Shown: positions 1-6,206 of the stretch, piece after piece | How positions within the stretch are numbered: the first letter of the stretch is position 1 | How the letters are laid out: every line of letters begins with the position of its first letter | NCBI GenBank assembly: GCA_036257595.1 | Contig: DATAFF010000089.1 | Span: forward strand, 1-9,551 | From: DATAFF01 sp036257595 | GTDB lineage: Bacteria > Pseudomonadota > Alphaproteobacteria > Rhizobiales > Aestuariivirgaceae | DNA: 9,551 nucleotides | Direction: 5' to 3' | The notes under the pieces: model-generated | The model's database searches: none | Seen by the model: the letters and a program-made list of their open reading frames with translations, nothing else | Told to the model about the DNA's origin: nothing | Made by a program: the position numbers and the translations under genes

Positions 1-994
1 TATCGCGGCTGCGCGCGCCGAGCGCCATGCGCAAGCCGATCTCGCGGGTCCGCTCCGAAACCGAGACGAGCATGATGTTCATGATGCTGATGCCGCCGAC
101 GATCAGCGAGATCGAGGCGATCGACGCCAGCAATATGCTGAAGACGCGCGCCGAACCGGCCTCGGCCGCCAGGACGTCGGCGGGATTGTAAACCTCGAAG
201 TCGTCCGGCGCATCGCCAACGAGCTTGTGGCGGGCCCGCAGCAGCACTCGGATCTGCTGCTGGATCGTCTGGAGATCGCTCGAGTCGAAAAACTTCACGA
301 TGATGAAATCGAGCGCCTGACGGTTCACATTGCTCTGCGAGCCGATGACCCGGGTTCGCGCCGTTGCCAGCGGGATGATGACCACATCGTCGCGGCTGCC
401 GCCGGCGGCATTCTGGCCCTTCTTGTCGAGCACGCCGACCAGCGTGAACGGAACGGTGCCGATGCGCAAACTGTCGCCGAGGCGCGGCCTGTTGTCGAAG
501 AGCTTCTCTGCCAGCACCTGGCCGATGATCGCCACCTTGGAACCGCGTTCGAGCTCGGCAGAGGTGAACTGGCGCCCGGCGGCCAGCGCCCATTCGCGGG
601 CGACGAGGTAGCCCAGGTCATTGCCGGTCACTGTCGTGGACCAGTTCCGGTTGCCGGCAATGACCTGCGCCTCCCGGGAGATCATGGGCGACGCCAGCTC
701 TATGCCGGGCACCGCGCGGAGAATGACTTCCGCATCCTCGTCGGTCAGGGTGTGACCCGTGCCGGCGGCCAATCGGGTGCCACCGGACTGTGCCGCGCCA
801 GGTGAAACATAGAGGATGTTGGTGCCGAGCGAGCGAAGTCCCTCGGTGACTTGCGACCTGGCACCGGCGCCAACGGCAACCATGCAGACCACGGCAGCGA
901 CGCCGATGATGATCCCGAGCACGGTGAGGAAGCTGCGCGTGCGGTTGGCGCCGAGGGTGCGCCAAGCGATGTGGATGCTCGCGAAAAGGCTCAT
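1..994 (-). CDS. MacB/FtsX-type ABC exporter permease, C-terminus beyond the window
   Basis: Reading leftward from an ATG at 994, the frame stays open for 331 codons to the window edge, so the C-terminal part is missing. The start overlaps the stop of the upstream ATPase gene (ATGA, 991-994), with AAGG a few bases before it. The protein begins with a short cytoplasmic stretch. One membrane helix follows at about residues 21-43 (SFLTVLGIIIGVAAVV). A large periplasmic domain of roughly 230 residues (45-280) comes next, then a second helix at about 284-307. The sequence IMNIMLVSVSERTREIG (304-320) and RMALGARSRD (322-331) are the strongly conserved FtsX-domain elements of MacB-type permeases. 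Two further helices should lie outside the window. MacB-type systems act as mechanotransmitters that drive cargo from the periplasm through a TolC-like duct. Here the permease is separate from its ATPase, unlike Escherichia coli MacB. The cargo cannot be told from sequence. Confidence 0.93.
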   Translation of the reverse strand, partial: MSLFASIHIAWRTLGANRTRSFLTVLGIIIGVAAVVCMVAVGAGARSQVTEGLRSLGTNILYVSPGAAQSGGTRLAAGTGHTLTDEDAEVILRAVPGIELASPMISREAQVIAGNRNWSTTVTGNDLGYLVAREWALAAGRQFTSAELERGSKVAIIGQVLAEKLFDNRPRLGDSLRIGTVPFTLVGVLDKKGQNAAGGSRDDVVIIPLATARTRVIGSQSNVNRQALDFIIVKFFDSSDLQTIQQQIRVLLRARHKLVGDAPDDFEVYNPADVLAAEAGSARVFSILLASIASISLIVGGISIMNIMLVSVSERTREIGLRMALGARSRD

Positions 995-1725
995 GCGACC
1001 TTGCCTGCGGGTGCCGGGGCGGAGGACGACGAGGCCGGATCGATTCGCGAGTCTCCGATCAGATAGCCATCATTGAGGGTGATGCACCGGCGGGCCCTTC
1101 GGGCAACATCGGCGGCATGCGTGACGACGATGATCGTCCGATTGTCCCTGTTCAGATCCTCGAACAGGGACAGAATCCCCTCCGCCGTCCTGCTGTCGAC
1201 GGCCCCTGTCGGTTCATCGGCAAGAATCAAGGCGGGCTCGTTGACGATCGCGCGGGCAATCGCGACGCGCTGCTGCTCGCCGCCGGACAGTTGGTACGGC
1301 CAATGCTCGAGGCGATGAGAGAGTCCGACCCTGTCCAGGGCAATCTGTGCCCGGCGCCGCCGCTCGCGGCTTCTGAATCCGGCATAGGCCAGCGGCAGCT
1401 CGACATTCTCGAGGGCGCTCGATCGCGCCAGCAGCGACGACATCTGGAACACGAAACCGATCTCGCGGCAGCGCAGCGAAGCCCGTCGGTTGCGGTCGAG
1501 CTTGGCGACTTCGAGACCCCGCAGCCGGTATTGCCCGGCGTCGGGTGTCTCCAGCAGTCCAAGCAAGCTCATCAGAGTCGACTTTCCGGAACCGGAGCGG
1601 CCGATCACGGCGACGAACTCGCCGGGCTCGACATCGAAGGAGACTTGCGAAACAGCACGGACAACCGAGCCGCCGACGTGATACTGCTTGTTGAGATTGA
1701 CGGCGCGGATCAGAGGCTCCTGCAC
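991..1725 (-). CDS. LolD/MacB-type ABC exporter ATPase
   Basis: This 244-residue cytoplasmic ATPase has a complete ABC core. Walker A is GRSGSGKST (42-50), the Q-loop glutamine is Q94, the signature is LSGGEQQR (146-153), Walker B is LILADEPTG (166-174) and the H-loop histidine is H203. The ADEPTGAVD segment and overall length match the LolD/MacB-N/FtsE family. The start is a GTG at 1725, two bases after the adaptor stop at 1728. No strong ribosome site is visible there, so translation is probably coupled to the adaptor gene. The 3' end overlaps the permease start by 4 bases. The last about 18 residues (Ser/Ala/Pro-rich) lie outside the core. It should power the adjacent permease. The family is certain, the transported substrate unknown. 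Confidence 0.95.
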   Translation of the reverse strand: MQEPLIRAVNLNKQYHVGGSVVRAVSQVSFDVEPGEFVAVIGRSGSGKSTLMSLLGLLETPDAGQYRLRGLEVAKLDRNRRASLRCREIGFVFQMSSLLARSSALENVELPLAYAGFRSRERRRRAQIALDRVGLSHRLEHWPYQLSGGEQQRVAIARAIVNEPALILADEPTGAVDSRTAEGILSLFEDLNRDNRTIIVVTHAADVARRARRCITLNDGYLIGDSRIDPASSSSAPAPAGKVA

Positions 1726-1727
1726 GG

Positions 1728-3248
1728 CTAGAATCCCAGACGAATTCCAAACGGTCCCGCGCCGGCCTCACTATTGGCGACGCCGACGATCACCGGCTGA
1801 CCTTCCGCGAGCTTGCCGGACCTGAGTTCCGTGCCGTTGCTGTCGCTGCGACCGAGGACGACGGGCACCGCCACCGGCCTTTGCCGATCGGGAACGTTCA
1901 CCCAGACGACGCCGGAGCTCATGTCAGGATTTTCGGAAACGGGCACTTGACCGTCCGGCCGAAACCGCAGGGCCTGATTGGGGATCTTCAGGACGTCCGG
2001 GCTCTCGTCGATTCGGATCACCAGGTTGGCGGTCATTCCGGGAAACAGCAGGAGATCGCGGTTGGGAGCGGAGATGACAACCGTATAGGTCACCACGTTC
2101 TGCACCACCTCATGGGCCATGCGCACCTGCCGCACATCGGCGGTGAACTGACGGTCGGGATAGGCATCGACCGTGAAGGTCACCTTCTGCCCGGGCCTCA
2201 CCTGGCCGATATCGGCCTCGTCGAGCTTGCCATGCACCTCCATCTCGCGAAGATCGTTGGCGATGTTGAACAGCATCTTGGCTTCGAGGCTGACCGCCAC
2301 GGTCTGACCCGGATTGATGTCGCGCTTGATGATCACGCCGGCGATCGGGGAGCGGATCTCGGTCCGTGCGAGATCCTGTTCCGCCTGCTCGAGCGCGGCT
2401 TGCTTCTCTTCGACGATGGCCTCGGCATTGTCGAGATTGGCTTCGGCGATCCTCAGATCGGCTTCGGCGACCACGATGGCTTCGCCTTTCATGTTGATCT
2501 GCTCGGTCGCGGCCAGCAGATCGGCAGCTTCCGCATCGCGGCGCGCCTGCGCTCCGGTCAGATCGGCTTTCGAGATGATGGTGGTGCGGGCAAGTATCAG
2601 CTTTCTTTGAACATCGCGCTCGGTCTCGGCGAGCTTCGCCTTCAATGCCGCGTGGTTTGCCTGCGCCACATTGCGCGCCATCCTGGCAGCGGCGATCTCG
2701 GCGGTCGCGCGCTCCTTCGAGGCAAGCTGCACCCGCGCACCGGCCTCAGCGATCCGAAGCGATGCCCGGGCCTCCTTCACCTTGGCCGCAAAGGTCACCG
2801 GATCGAGCCGTGCCAGAACCTGGCCGGTACGCACCTTGTCATTGAAGTCCACGAGGACCTCGGCGATCCGGCCGGAGAGCTCCGAGCTGACATCGACCGT
2901 CGAGATGGGATTGAGCGTGCCGGTTGCCCGCACGACGGTGGCAAAACGGCCGCGCTCGATCGGGGCGGTGATGTATTTGTCGGGGCCGCTGGCGAAAAGC
3001 CCGCGGGCGCCGGCATAGGCGCGGCTCATGCCGTGCATGAAGGCATTCACGTCGGTGCTCGGGAGCATGCCGCGGCTCGGGCGCCAGCTCATGGCGGCGC
3101 TGGTCAAGCCGAGCAAATCCCGGCGAACACCCTCGGTGCTGCGGTGAAGGAGCTCGAAATGGCTGCGGTTCGTATCCTTCAAACTATACAGAAAAGCCAG
3201 GCCCGTTACTGCAGGGGCAAGCAATAAAACTACAACCAATTTTCGCAT
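1728..3248 (-). CDS. MacA/HlyD-family periplasmic adaptor with long coiled-coil hairpin
   Basis: This 506-residue periplasmic adaptor of a tripartite efflux pump is anchored by an N-terminal helix (about 4-22, rich in Val/Leu). The first half-lipoyl segment is around 112-150, with SSELSGRIAEVLVDFNDKV typical of the family. A long Ala/Glu-rich alpha-helical hairpin covers about 151-297. The second lipoyl half is near 298-332 (RSPIAGVIIKRDINPGQ), followed by beta-barrel and membrane-proximal domains to 506. Near the hairpin tip, R215, L219 and S226 fit the R-x3-L-x6-S motif that MacA and AcrA use to dock TolC-type channels. No TolC homologue lies in the window. The segment between anchor and first lipoyl strand (23-110) is longer than I expect for MacA. 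The hairpin also looks long. The ATG at 3248 is chosen because it keeps the membrane anchor, although its ribosome site is weak. It is first in the operon, followed two bases later by the ATPase gene. Confidence 0.93.
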   Translation of the reverse strand: MRKLVVVLLLAPAVTGLAFLYSLKDTNRSHFELLHRSTEGVRRDLLGLTSAAMSWRPSRGMLPSTDVNAFMHGMSRAYAGARGLFASGPDKYITAPIERGRFATVVRATGTLNPISTVDVSSELSGRIAEVLVDFNDKVRTGQVLARLDPVTFAAKVKEARASLRIAEAGARVQLASKERATAEIAAARMARNVAQANHAALKAKLAETERDVQRKLILARTTIISKADLTGAQARRDAEAADLLAATEQINMKGEAIVVAEADLRIAEANLDNAEAIVEEKQAALEQAEQDLARTEIRSPIAGVIIKRDINPGQTVAVSLEAKMLFNIANDLREMEVHGKLDEADIGQVRPGQKVTFTVDAYPDRQFTADVRQVRMAHEVVQNVVTYTVVISAPNRDLLLFPGMTANLVIRIDESPDVLKIPNQALRFRPDGQVPVSENPDMSSGVVWVNVPDRQRPVAVPVVLGRSDSNGTELRSGKLAEGQPVIVGVANSEAGAGPFGIRLGF

Positions 3249-3642
3249 AATTTGATGACCCGTCTGAAGGATTTTTGCCGTAAGCGACCTGCCATCGAAC
3301 GCGTCGAGCGTCGTCGATCTCTATGCACGAGTCAATAACTGGTTGGAAACACTCAGCAGATCCGTCACGCATTGATAGTATATATTTGTATTAATCGGAT
3401 TATTTTTGACGAACAATTATATCAAATCCTACTGATATTAATATTCTCACGTAAACGTTATTTGACCGGCAATTGCAAAGTTTAGCCCAATCAATAGTGG
3501 AGAGTGACAGTAGATTTATCACGAGACATCCCTGGACGGACGGCGATCCCTCCAAACAGCGGCTTGAAGAGCGCGCATTGCCGCATGCTCGGTTCGGCGA
3601 TGGCGGTATCACAGCAACAAATCCGGGCCAAAGGGAGTGTTC
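3249..3642. other. Divergent intergenic region with AT-rich core
   Basis: This 394-base spacer separates the minus-strand export operon from the plus-strand small exported protein. Bases from about 3370 to 3480 are markedly AT-rich compared with the surrounding DNA and contain the promoter-like sequences. The rest (about 3490-3630) returns to the local base composition. Short open frames exist on both strands, but none has a ribosome site or a recognisable product. I see no RNA gene or mobile element here. Confidence 0.6.
3416..3424 (-). promoter_or_regulatory. Candidate extended -10 promoter for the export operon
   Basis: Read on the minus strand, this site is TGATATAAT, a perfect extended -10 element (TG-N-TATAAT). 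No good -35 hexamer sits at the usual distance, which is tolerated at extended -10 promoters. It points toward the adaptor gene at 3248 and would give a leader of roughly 160 bases. It lies in AT-rich DNA, where chance matches are more frequent, so this remains a candidate. Confidence 0.3.
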
Positions 3643-3900
3643 ATGCGTACCTATGTAGCAGCGATGTTGATCTCGATGGCGTTCATTACGCCAGCGATGG
3701 CGGCTACGGCTCGGCCGCCGATCATGGATCCCAGGCAGCCTTCAATCTGTCAGATCGTTCGGCCGGCGCCGGAAACGAGGGCGGCGGCGCTCCTCCCCGG
3801 CAATGAGGTGGCGAGACCGAGGATCGATCTTCGCCAGATCCTGGTCAGGATCATTCTCCGCGTCCTCTGCCGGGCTCCGTCCCCTGCGCCTCAGAAATAA
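3643..3900 (+). CDS. Small exported protein of unknown function (85 residues)
   Basis: The ATG at 3643 follows a strong ribosome site AAGGGAG at 3631-3637 with six-base spacing. This fixes the start over the GTG at 3637 that lies inside that site. Residues 1-20 (MRTYVAAMLISMAFITPAMA) form a classical Sec signal peptide with likely cleavage after AMA. The mature part is about 65 residues, basic and Pro/Arg-rich. It has two cysteines (ICQIV and VLCRAP) and a short hydrophobic segment near DLRQILVRIILRVL that could be an amphipathic helix. I recognise no family. It is transcribed away from the export operon and toward the M24-fold gene, and stands alone between them. The strong ribosome site and signal peptide argue that it is real. 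The lack of a known domain keeps confidence moderate. Confidence 0.65.
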   Translation: MRTYVAAMLISMAFITPAMAATARPPIMDPRQPSICQIVRPAPETRAAALLPGNEVARPRIDLRQILVRIILRVLCRAPSPAPQK

Positions 3901-3921
3901 AATTGCTCCGTGTTGCGGAGC
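3895..3921 (-). terminator. Candidate intrinsic terminator for the M24-fold gene
   Basis: GCTCCG (3905-3910) and CGGAGC (3916-3921) form a six-base-pair GC-rich stem with a five-base loop. Read on the minus strand, the stem is followed by AATTTTATTT (3904 down to 3895), a T-rich run suited to intrinsic termination. It lies about 70 bases past the stop of the minus-strand hydrolase gene and its tail overlaps the stop codon of the small exported gene. In the plus direction the downstream bases are less T-rich, so one-way action is more likely. Confidence 0.5.
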
Positions 3922-3929
3922 TCGTTGTC

Positions 3930-3990
3930 AGGCAGTAGGCAGTAGTGAAGGGCACTTCTCACTGCCTATTGCCTATTTGCCTACTGCCTC
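3930..3990. repeat. Heptameric inverted repeat between convergent gene ends
   Basis: The left arm holds two copies of GGCAGTA (3931-3937, 3938-3944). The right arm holds four units of the reverse type: CTGCCTA (3962-3968), TTGCCTA (3969-3975), one extra T, TTGCCTA (3977-3983) and CTGCCTC (3984-3990). The outer 12 bases pair perfectly (3930-3941 with 3978-3989). Alternative registers can also pair, and a small inner GAAG/CTTC stem is possible. The repeat ends three bases before the stop of the minus-strand hydrolase gene. It could be a mobile intergenic palindrome, an mRNA-stabilising hairpin or part of a bidirectional terminator; sequence alone does not decide. Confidence 0.8.
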
Positions 3991-3992
3991 TT

Positions 3993-5147
3993 CTAAAGGC
4001 GGGCGAGCGGCGCGTAGGGCAGGCGGGTCAGGATCTCGGCGCCATGGCGCCCGACCAATACGGTGTTCGACAGAAAATAGTCGCCGCGGTCGGTGCCCAT
4101 CAGCCATGACAGCACGTGGAACGACATCGCCTCGCGGATGATCAGGCGGGAGTTCTGCTTGAGCCCGATCACCGCGTTGCCGCCGGTCCAAGATGGCGGG
4201 AAGCCGATGCCGACGGCATAGCCGCAATGGTGGCGGCGATAATGCTTGAGGCCGGCCGCATCGACCACCGCCTGCCAGGCGGCATAGACATCGCCCGCCG
4301 TCCGACCGGGGATAAGAGCGGCGACGACGGCGTCGAACGCGGCGATGGCGATCTCGGCCATTGTCGCGTCCTGTGCGGGGACCTGCCCGAGATGAACGAG
4401 GCGGCCGAGCGGGGCGTGGTAGCGCGCGACGCAGCCCGACAGCTCGAGGAACATCGGCTCGCCGGCGCGGTAGGCAGAGTCACCCCAGGTCGCGTGCTCC
4501 TCGCCGAGCCGGCGGCCCGGCCTGAGGAAGGGGCCGAAGCCCGGCGGATCGCCGCCGGCCTTCACCATGGCGGCGAGGCATGAAGCGGCGACCTCGCGCT
4601 CGGTCGCGCCATCATGGACGGCGGCGATGGCGGCCGTGGCGGCGCTGTCGGTGACGGCGGCGGCCTGACGCAGCAGGGACTGCTCGGCCTCGCTTTTGAC
4701 GAGGCGCAGCTCGTCGACGAGCGTGCCGGAAATGTCGGTCCACGTCACATTGCTGCGCGCCTCGAGCTCGCGGCCGAGGCCGTGGCTCAAGCCGGCGGTC
4801 CATTGCTCGATGCCGAGAGGGCTGTCGTTCAAGCCGATCTCTCGCAGCACCGCGGCGGCCGCGGCGGCGGCGGTAACGTCGTCGGAATGGCCGCGAAAAT
4901 CGGCGGCTTTGACCTGGTTCTCGATGGTCACGCGTTCCATGGCGCGGGTGACCAGCACGGCGCGGCGATCGACCGGGAGGATGAGGAGGTGGGGCGCGAA
5001 GTAACCCCAATGATCAAGGCCGGTCAGCCAGAACACGCTTTCGGGGGCGGCAAACACGGCGCCGGCAAGGCCGCGCTCCTCAAGGATCCCGCGGACCGCC
5101 GCCTGGCGGCTCTCGATCTCGCCATCGCTGAAGGGGTTTCGATACAT
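3993..5147 (-). CDS. Creatinase/EutD(DoeA)-like M24-fold hydrolase, metal ligands missing
   Basis: This 384-residue cytoplasmic protein has a creatinase-type N-terminal domain (about 10-140) and a pita-bread M24 domain (about 155-370). ARYHAPLGRLVHLG (241-254), GYAVGIGFPPSW (309-320) and MSFHVL (341-346) resemble the ectoine hydrolase EutD/DoeA branch more than Xaa-Pro aminopeptidases. The usual M24 metal ligands (Asp, Asp, His, Glu, Glu) do not appear: the matching positions read roughly E235, H244, Y310, V345 and S360. Creatinase and EutD/DoeA also lack them and cut non-peptide C-N bonds. Lying divergent from an Ehu-type transporter, it probably opens or hydrolyses the imported solute, but similarity to characterised DoeA seems only moderate. 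The ATG at 5147 has a weak AGG four bases ahead and a TGTGCACA palindrome close upstream. It could act on a related cyclic amidine or N-acyl compound instead. Confidence 0.85.
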   Translation of the reverse strand: MYRNPFSDGEIESRQAAVRGILEERGLAGAVFAAPESVFWLTGLDHWGYFAPHLLILPVDRRAVLVTRAMERVTIENQVKAADFRGHSDDVTAAAAAAAVLREIGLNDSPLGIEQWTAGLSHGLGRELEARSNVTWTDISGTLVDELRLVKSEAEQSLLRQAAAVTDSAATAAIAAVHDGATEREVAASCLAAMVKAGGDPPGFGPFLRPGRRLGEEHATWGDSAYRAGEPMFLELSGCVARYHAPLGRLVHLGQVPAQDATMAEIAIAAFDAVVAALIPGRTAGDVYAAWQAVVDAAGLKHYRRHHCGYAVGIGFPPSWTGGNAVIGLKQNSRLIIREAMSFHVLSWLMGTDRGDYFLSNTVLVGRHGAEILTRLPYAPLARL

Positions 5148-5153
5148 TGACCT

Positions 5154-5169
5154 ATGATGTGCACAACAT
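5154..5169. promoter_or_regulatory. Candidate operator near the hydrolase start (TGTGCACA)
   Basis: This 16-base near-perfect palindrome, ATGATGTGCACAACAT, has one mismatched pair around a perfect TGTGCACA core (5158-5165). It begins seven bases upstream of the minus-strand hydrolase start, so a bound regulator would block its promoter or leader. It shares the pattern TGTRYACA with a second palindrome at 5250-5265. The GntR protein encoded downstream is the obvious candidate binder, by proximity only. Confidence 0.45.
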
Positions 5170-5233
5170 TAGTCCTGCAGCCAGGAGGCGTGTTGGGATA
5201 TCGCTGAATTTTGTAGGGAAATGATCATGCCGA

Positions 5234-5261
5234 TTGCGGCCTGTCCAGTAATATGTATACA
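5234..5261 (+). promoter_or_regulatory. Candidate promoter for the ehu operon
   Basis: TTGCGG (5234-5239) and TATACA (5256-5261), 16 bases apart, could serve as -35 and -10 elements, giving a leader of about 40 bases before ehuB. The -10 lies inside the palindrome at 5250-5265, an arrangement expected for repression. The matches are imperfect, so this is a weak prediction. Confidence 0.25.
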
Positions 5262-5265
5262 TCTT
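5250..5265. promoter_or_regulatory. Candidate operator upstream of ehuB (TGTATACA)
   Basis: The perfect ten-base palindrome ATGTATACAT (5253-5262) extends to 16 bases with one mismatched pair per side (AA-T-core-C-TT). Its centre GTATAC fits the GT-M-K-AC core known for FadR-type GntR operators. It sits about 50 bases upstream of the ehuB start. With the similar palindrome at 5154-5169 it could allow control of both divergent transcripts by one regulator. Confidence 0.5.
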
Positions 5266-5310
5266 GAGCGAAGCTGGCATTTCACGACTGGCGGAAAGGG
5301 AGGTTCAACC

Positions 5311-6177
5311 ATGGGCAATTGGCATCATCCGACGCGCCGCGGCTTCATCGGCCTGGCAGCAATAGGCTTGAGCGCGGTGCCGCTCGCACCGCTGGCCCTT
5401 GCCGCCTCGACGCTCGAGCGGGCCAAGCAGGACGGGTTCATCCGCGTCGGTTTCGCCAATGAAGCGCCGTTCGGCTTCGCAACGCCGGAGGGCAAGCTGA
5501 CCGGCGAGGCCCCGGAAGTGGCCAAGGCGGTGCTCAACGCCATCGGCATCCCGCAGGTCGACGGCGTCCTCACCGAGTTCGGCTCGCTGATCCCGGGACT
5601 CAAGGCCAAGCGGTTCGACGTCATCGCCGCCGGCATGTTCATCACGCCGAAGCGCTGCGCCGAGATCGCCTTCTCGGAGCCGTCCTACGGCATCGGCCAG
5701 GCGATGCTGGTGAAGGCGGGCAATCCGAAGCAGATCGCCGATTACGGCTCGATCGTCGCCAACCAGGACCTCAAGCTCGCGGTGATGGCGGGCGCGGTCG
5801 AGACGGGCTATGCCAAGGATGCCGGCGTGCCGCAGGCGCAACTCGTGGTGCTGCCGGATCAATCGAGCCTGCTCGCGGCGGTGCAGGCCGGCCGCGCCGA
5901 TGCGGCGGCGCTCACCGCACTGTCGATCGCCGACATGGCCAAGAAGGGCGAAGGTGTCGAATCGACCAAGCCGTTCGGCGAGGTTGCCGGCAAGTCGGTC
6001 AAGGGCCATGGCGGATTCGGCTTCCGCAAGGACGACAAGGAGCTCTACCAGGCGTTCAACGAGCAGCTGAAGAAGTTCATCGGCTCGCCGGAGCACATCG
6101 CCCTTGTCGAGCCGTTCGGCTTCGGCAAGGACTATCTGCCGAACAAGACAATGGAGCAGCTCTGCAAGGGAGAATGA
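5311..6177 (+). CDS. ehuB: Ectoine/hydroxyectoine ABC transporter binding protein EhuB
   Basis: This 288-residue periplasmic solute-binding protein (type II, cluster F-like fold) captures ectoine-type solutes for import. The ATG at 5311 follows a strong AAGGGAGGT (5296-5304) and gives a clean signal. An upstream in-frame ATG at 5221 would bury that signal. TRRGFIG (8-14) plus a hydrophobic stretch to ALA (29-31) looks like a Tat signal. VGFANEAPFG (46-55), LTEFGSLIPGLK, VIAAGMFITP, FSEPSYGIGQA, LAVMAGAVE and GKSVKGHGGFGF are closely similar to EhuB as I remember it from Sinorhizobium meliloti. Using an offset of 30, the recalled ligand residues E21, F24, Y60, F80 and R85 fall on E51, F54, F90, F110 and R115. 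The aromatic cage is therefore kept with one Tyr-to-Phe change. It is the first gene of the operon, with 29 bases before ehuC. Ectoine or hydroxyectoine is the likely ligand, not proven. Confidence 0.92.
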   Translation: MGNWHHPTRRGFIGLAAIGLSAVPLAPLALAASTLERAKQDGFIRVGFANEAPFGFATPEGKLTGEAPEVAKAVLNAIGIPQVDGVLTEFGSLIPGLKAKRFDVIAAGMFITPKRCAEIAFSEPSYGIGQAMLVKAGNPKQIADYGSIVANQDLKLAVMAGAVETGYAKDAGVPQAQLVVLPDQSSLLAAVQAGRADAAALTALSIADMAKKGEGVESTKPFGEVAGKSVKGHGGFGFRKDDKELYQAFNEQLKKFIGSPEHIALVEPFGFGKDYLPNKTMEQLCKGE

Positions 6178-6206
6178 GCTGATCTCCTGAGCATGATGGC
6201 GTCGCC

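Noticed and set aside
1881..3227. A 448-codon plus-strand open frame opposite the adaptor gene
   Set aside because: It is the mirror of a GC-rich coding region. Its product is His/Gly/Asp-rich with no domain, while the opposite strand encodes a clear adaptor.
3400..3612. A 70-codon minus-strand frame in the AT-rich spacer
   Set aside because: It starts with GTG without a ribosome site and shows no domain or signal. It is probably chance, though a small gene cannot be fully excluded.
3473..3658. A 61-codon plus-strand frame overlapping the small exported gene
   Set aside because: No ribosome site, no recognisable product, and it runs into the better supported gene at 3643 in another frame.
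4614..5150. A 178-codon plus-strand frame opposite the M24-fold gene
   Set aside because: Gly/Asp-rich antisense artefact. The opposite strand has full-length family similarity.
5221..5228. Palindrome ATGATCAT in the divergent spacer
   Set aside because: Only eight bases, does not extend, and does not share the TGTRYACA pattern. It may be chance.
5221..5310. In-frame upstream ATG that would extend EhuB by 30 residues
   Set aside because: AGGGA is too close to that ATG, the extension would put the twin-arginine signal deep inside the protein, and it would place the candidate operator in coding sequence. The ATG at 5311 has an excellent ribosome site.
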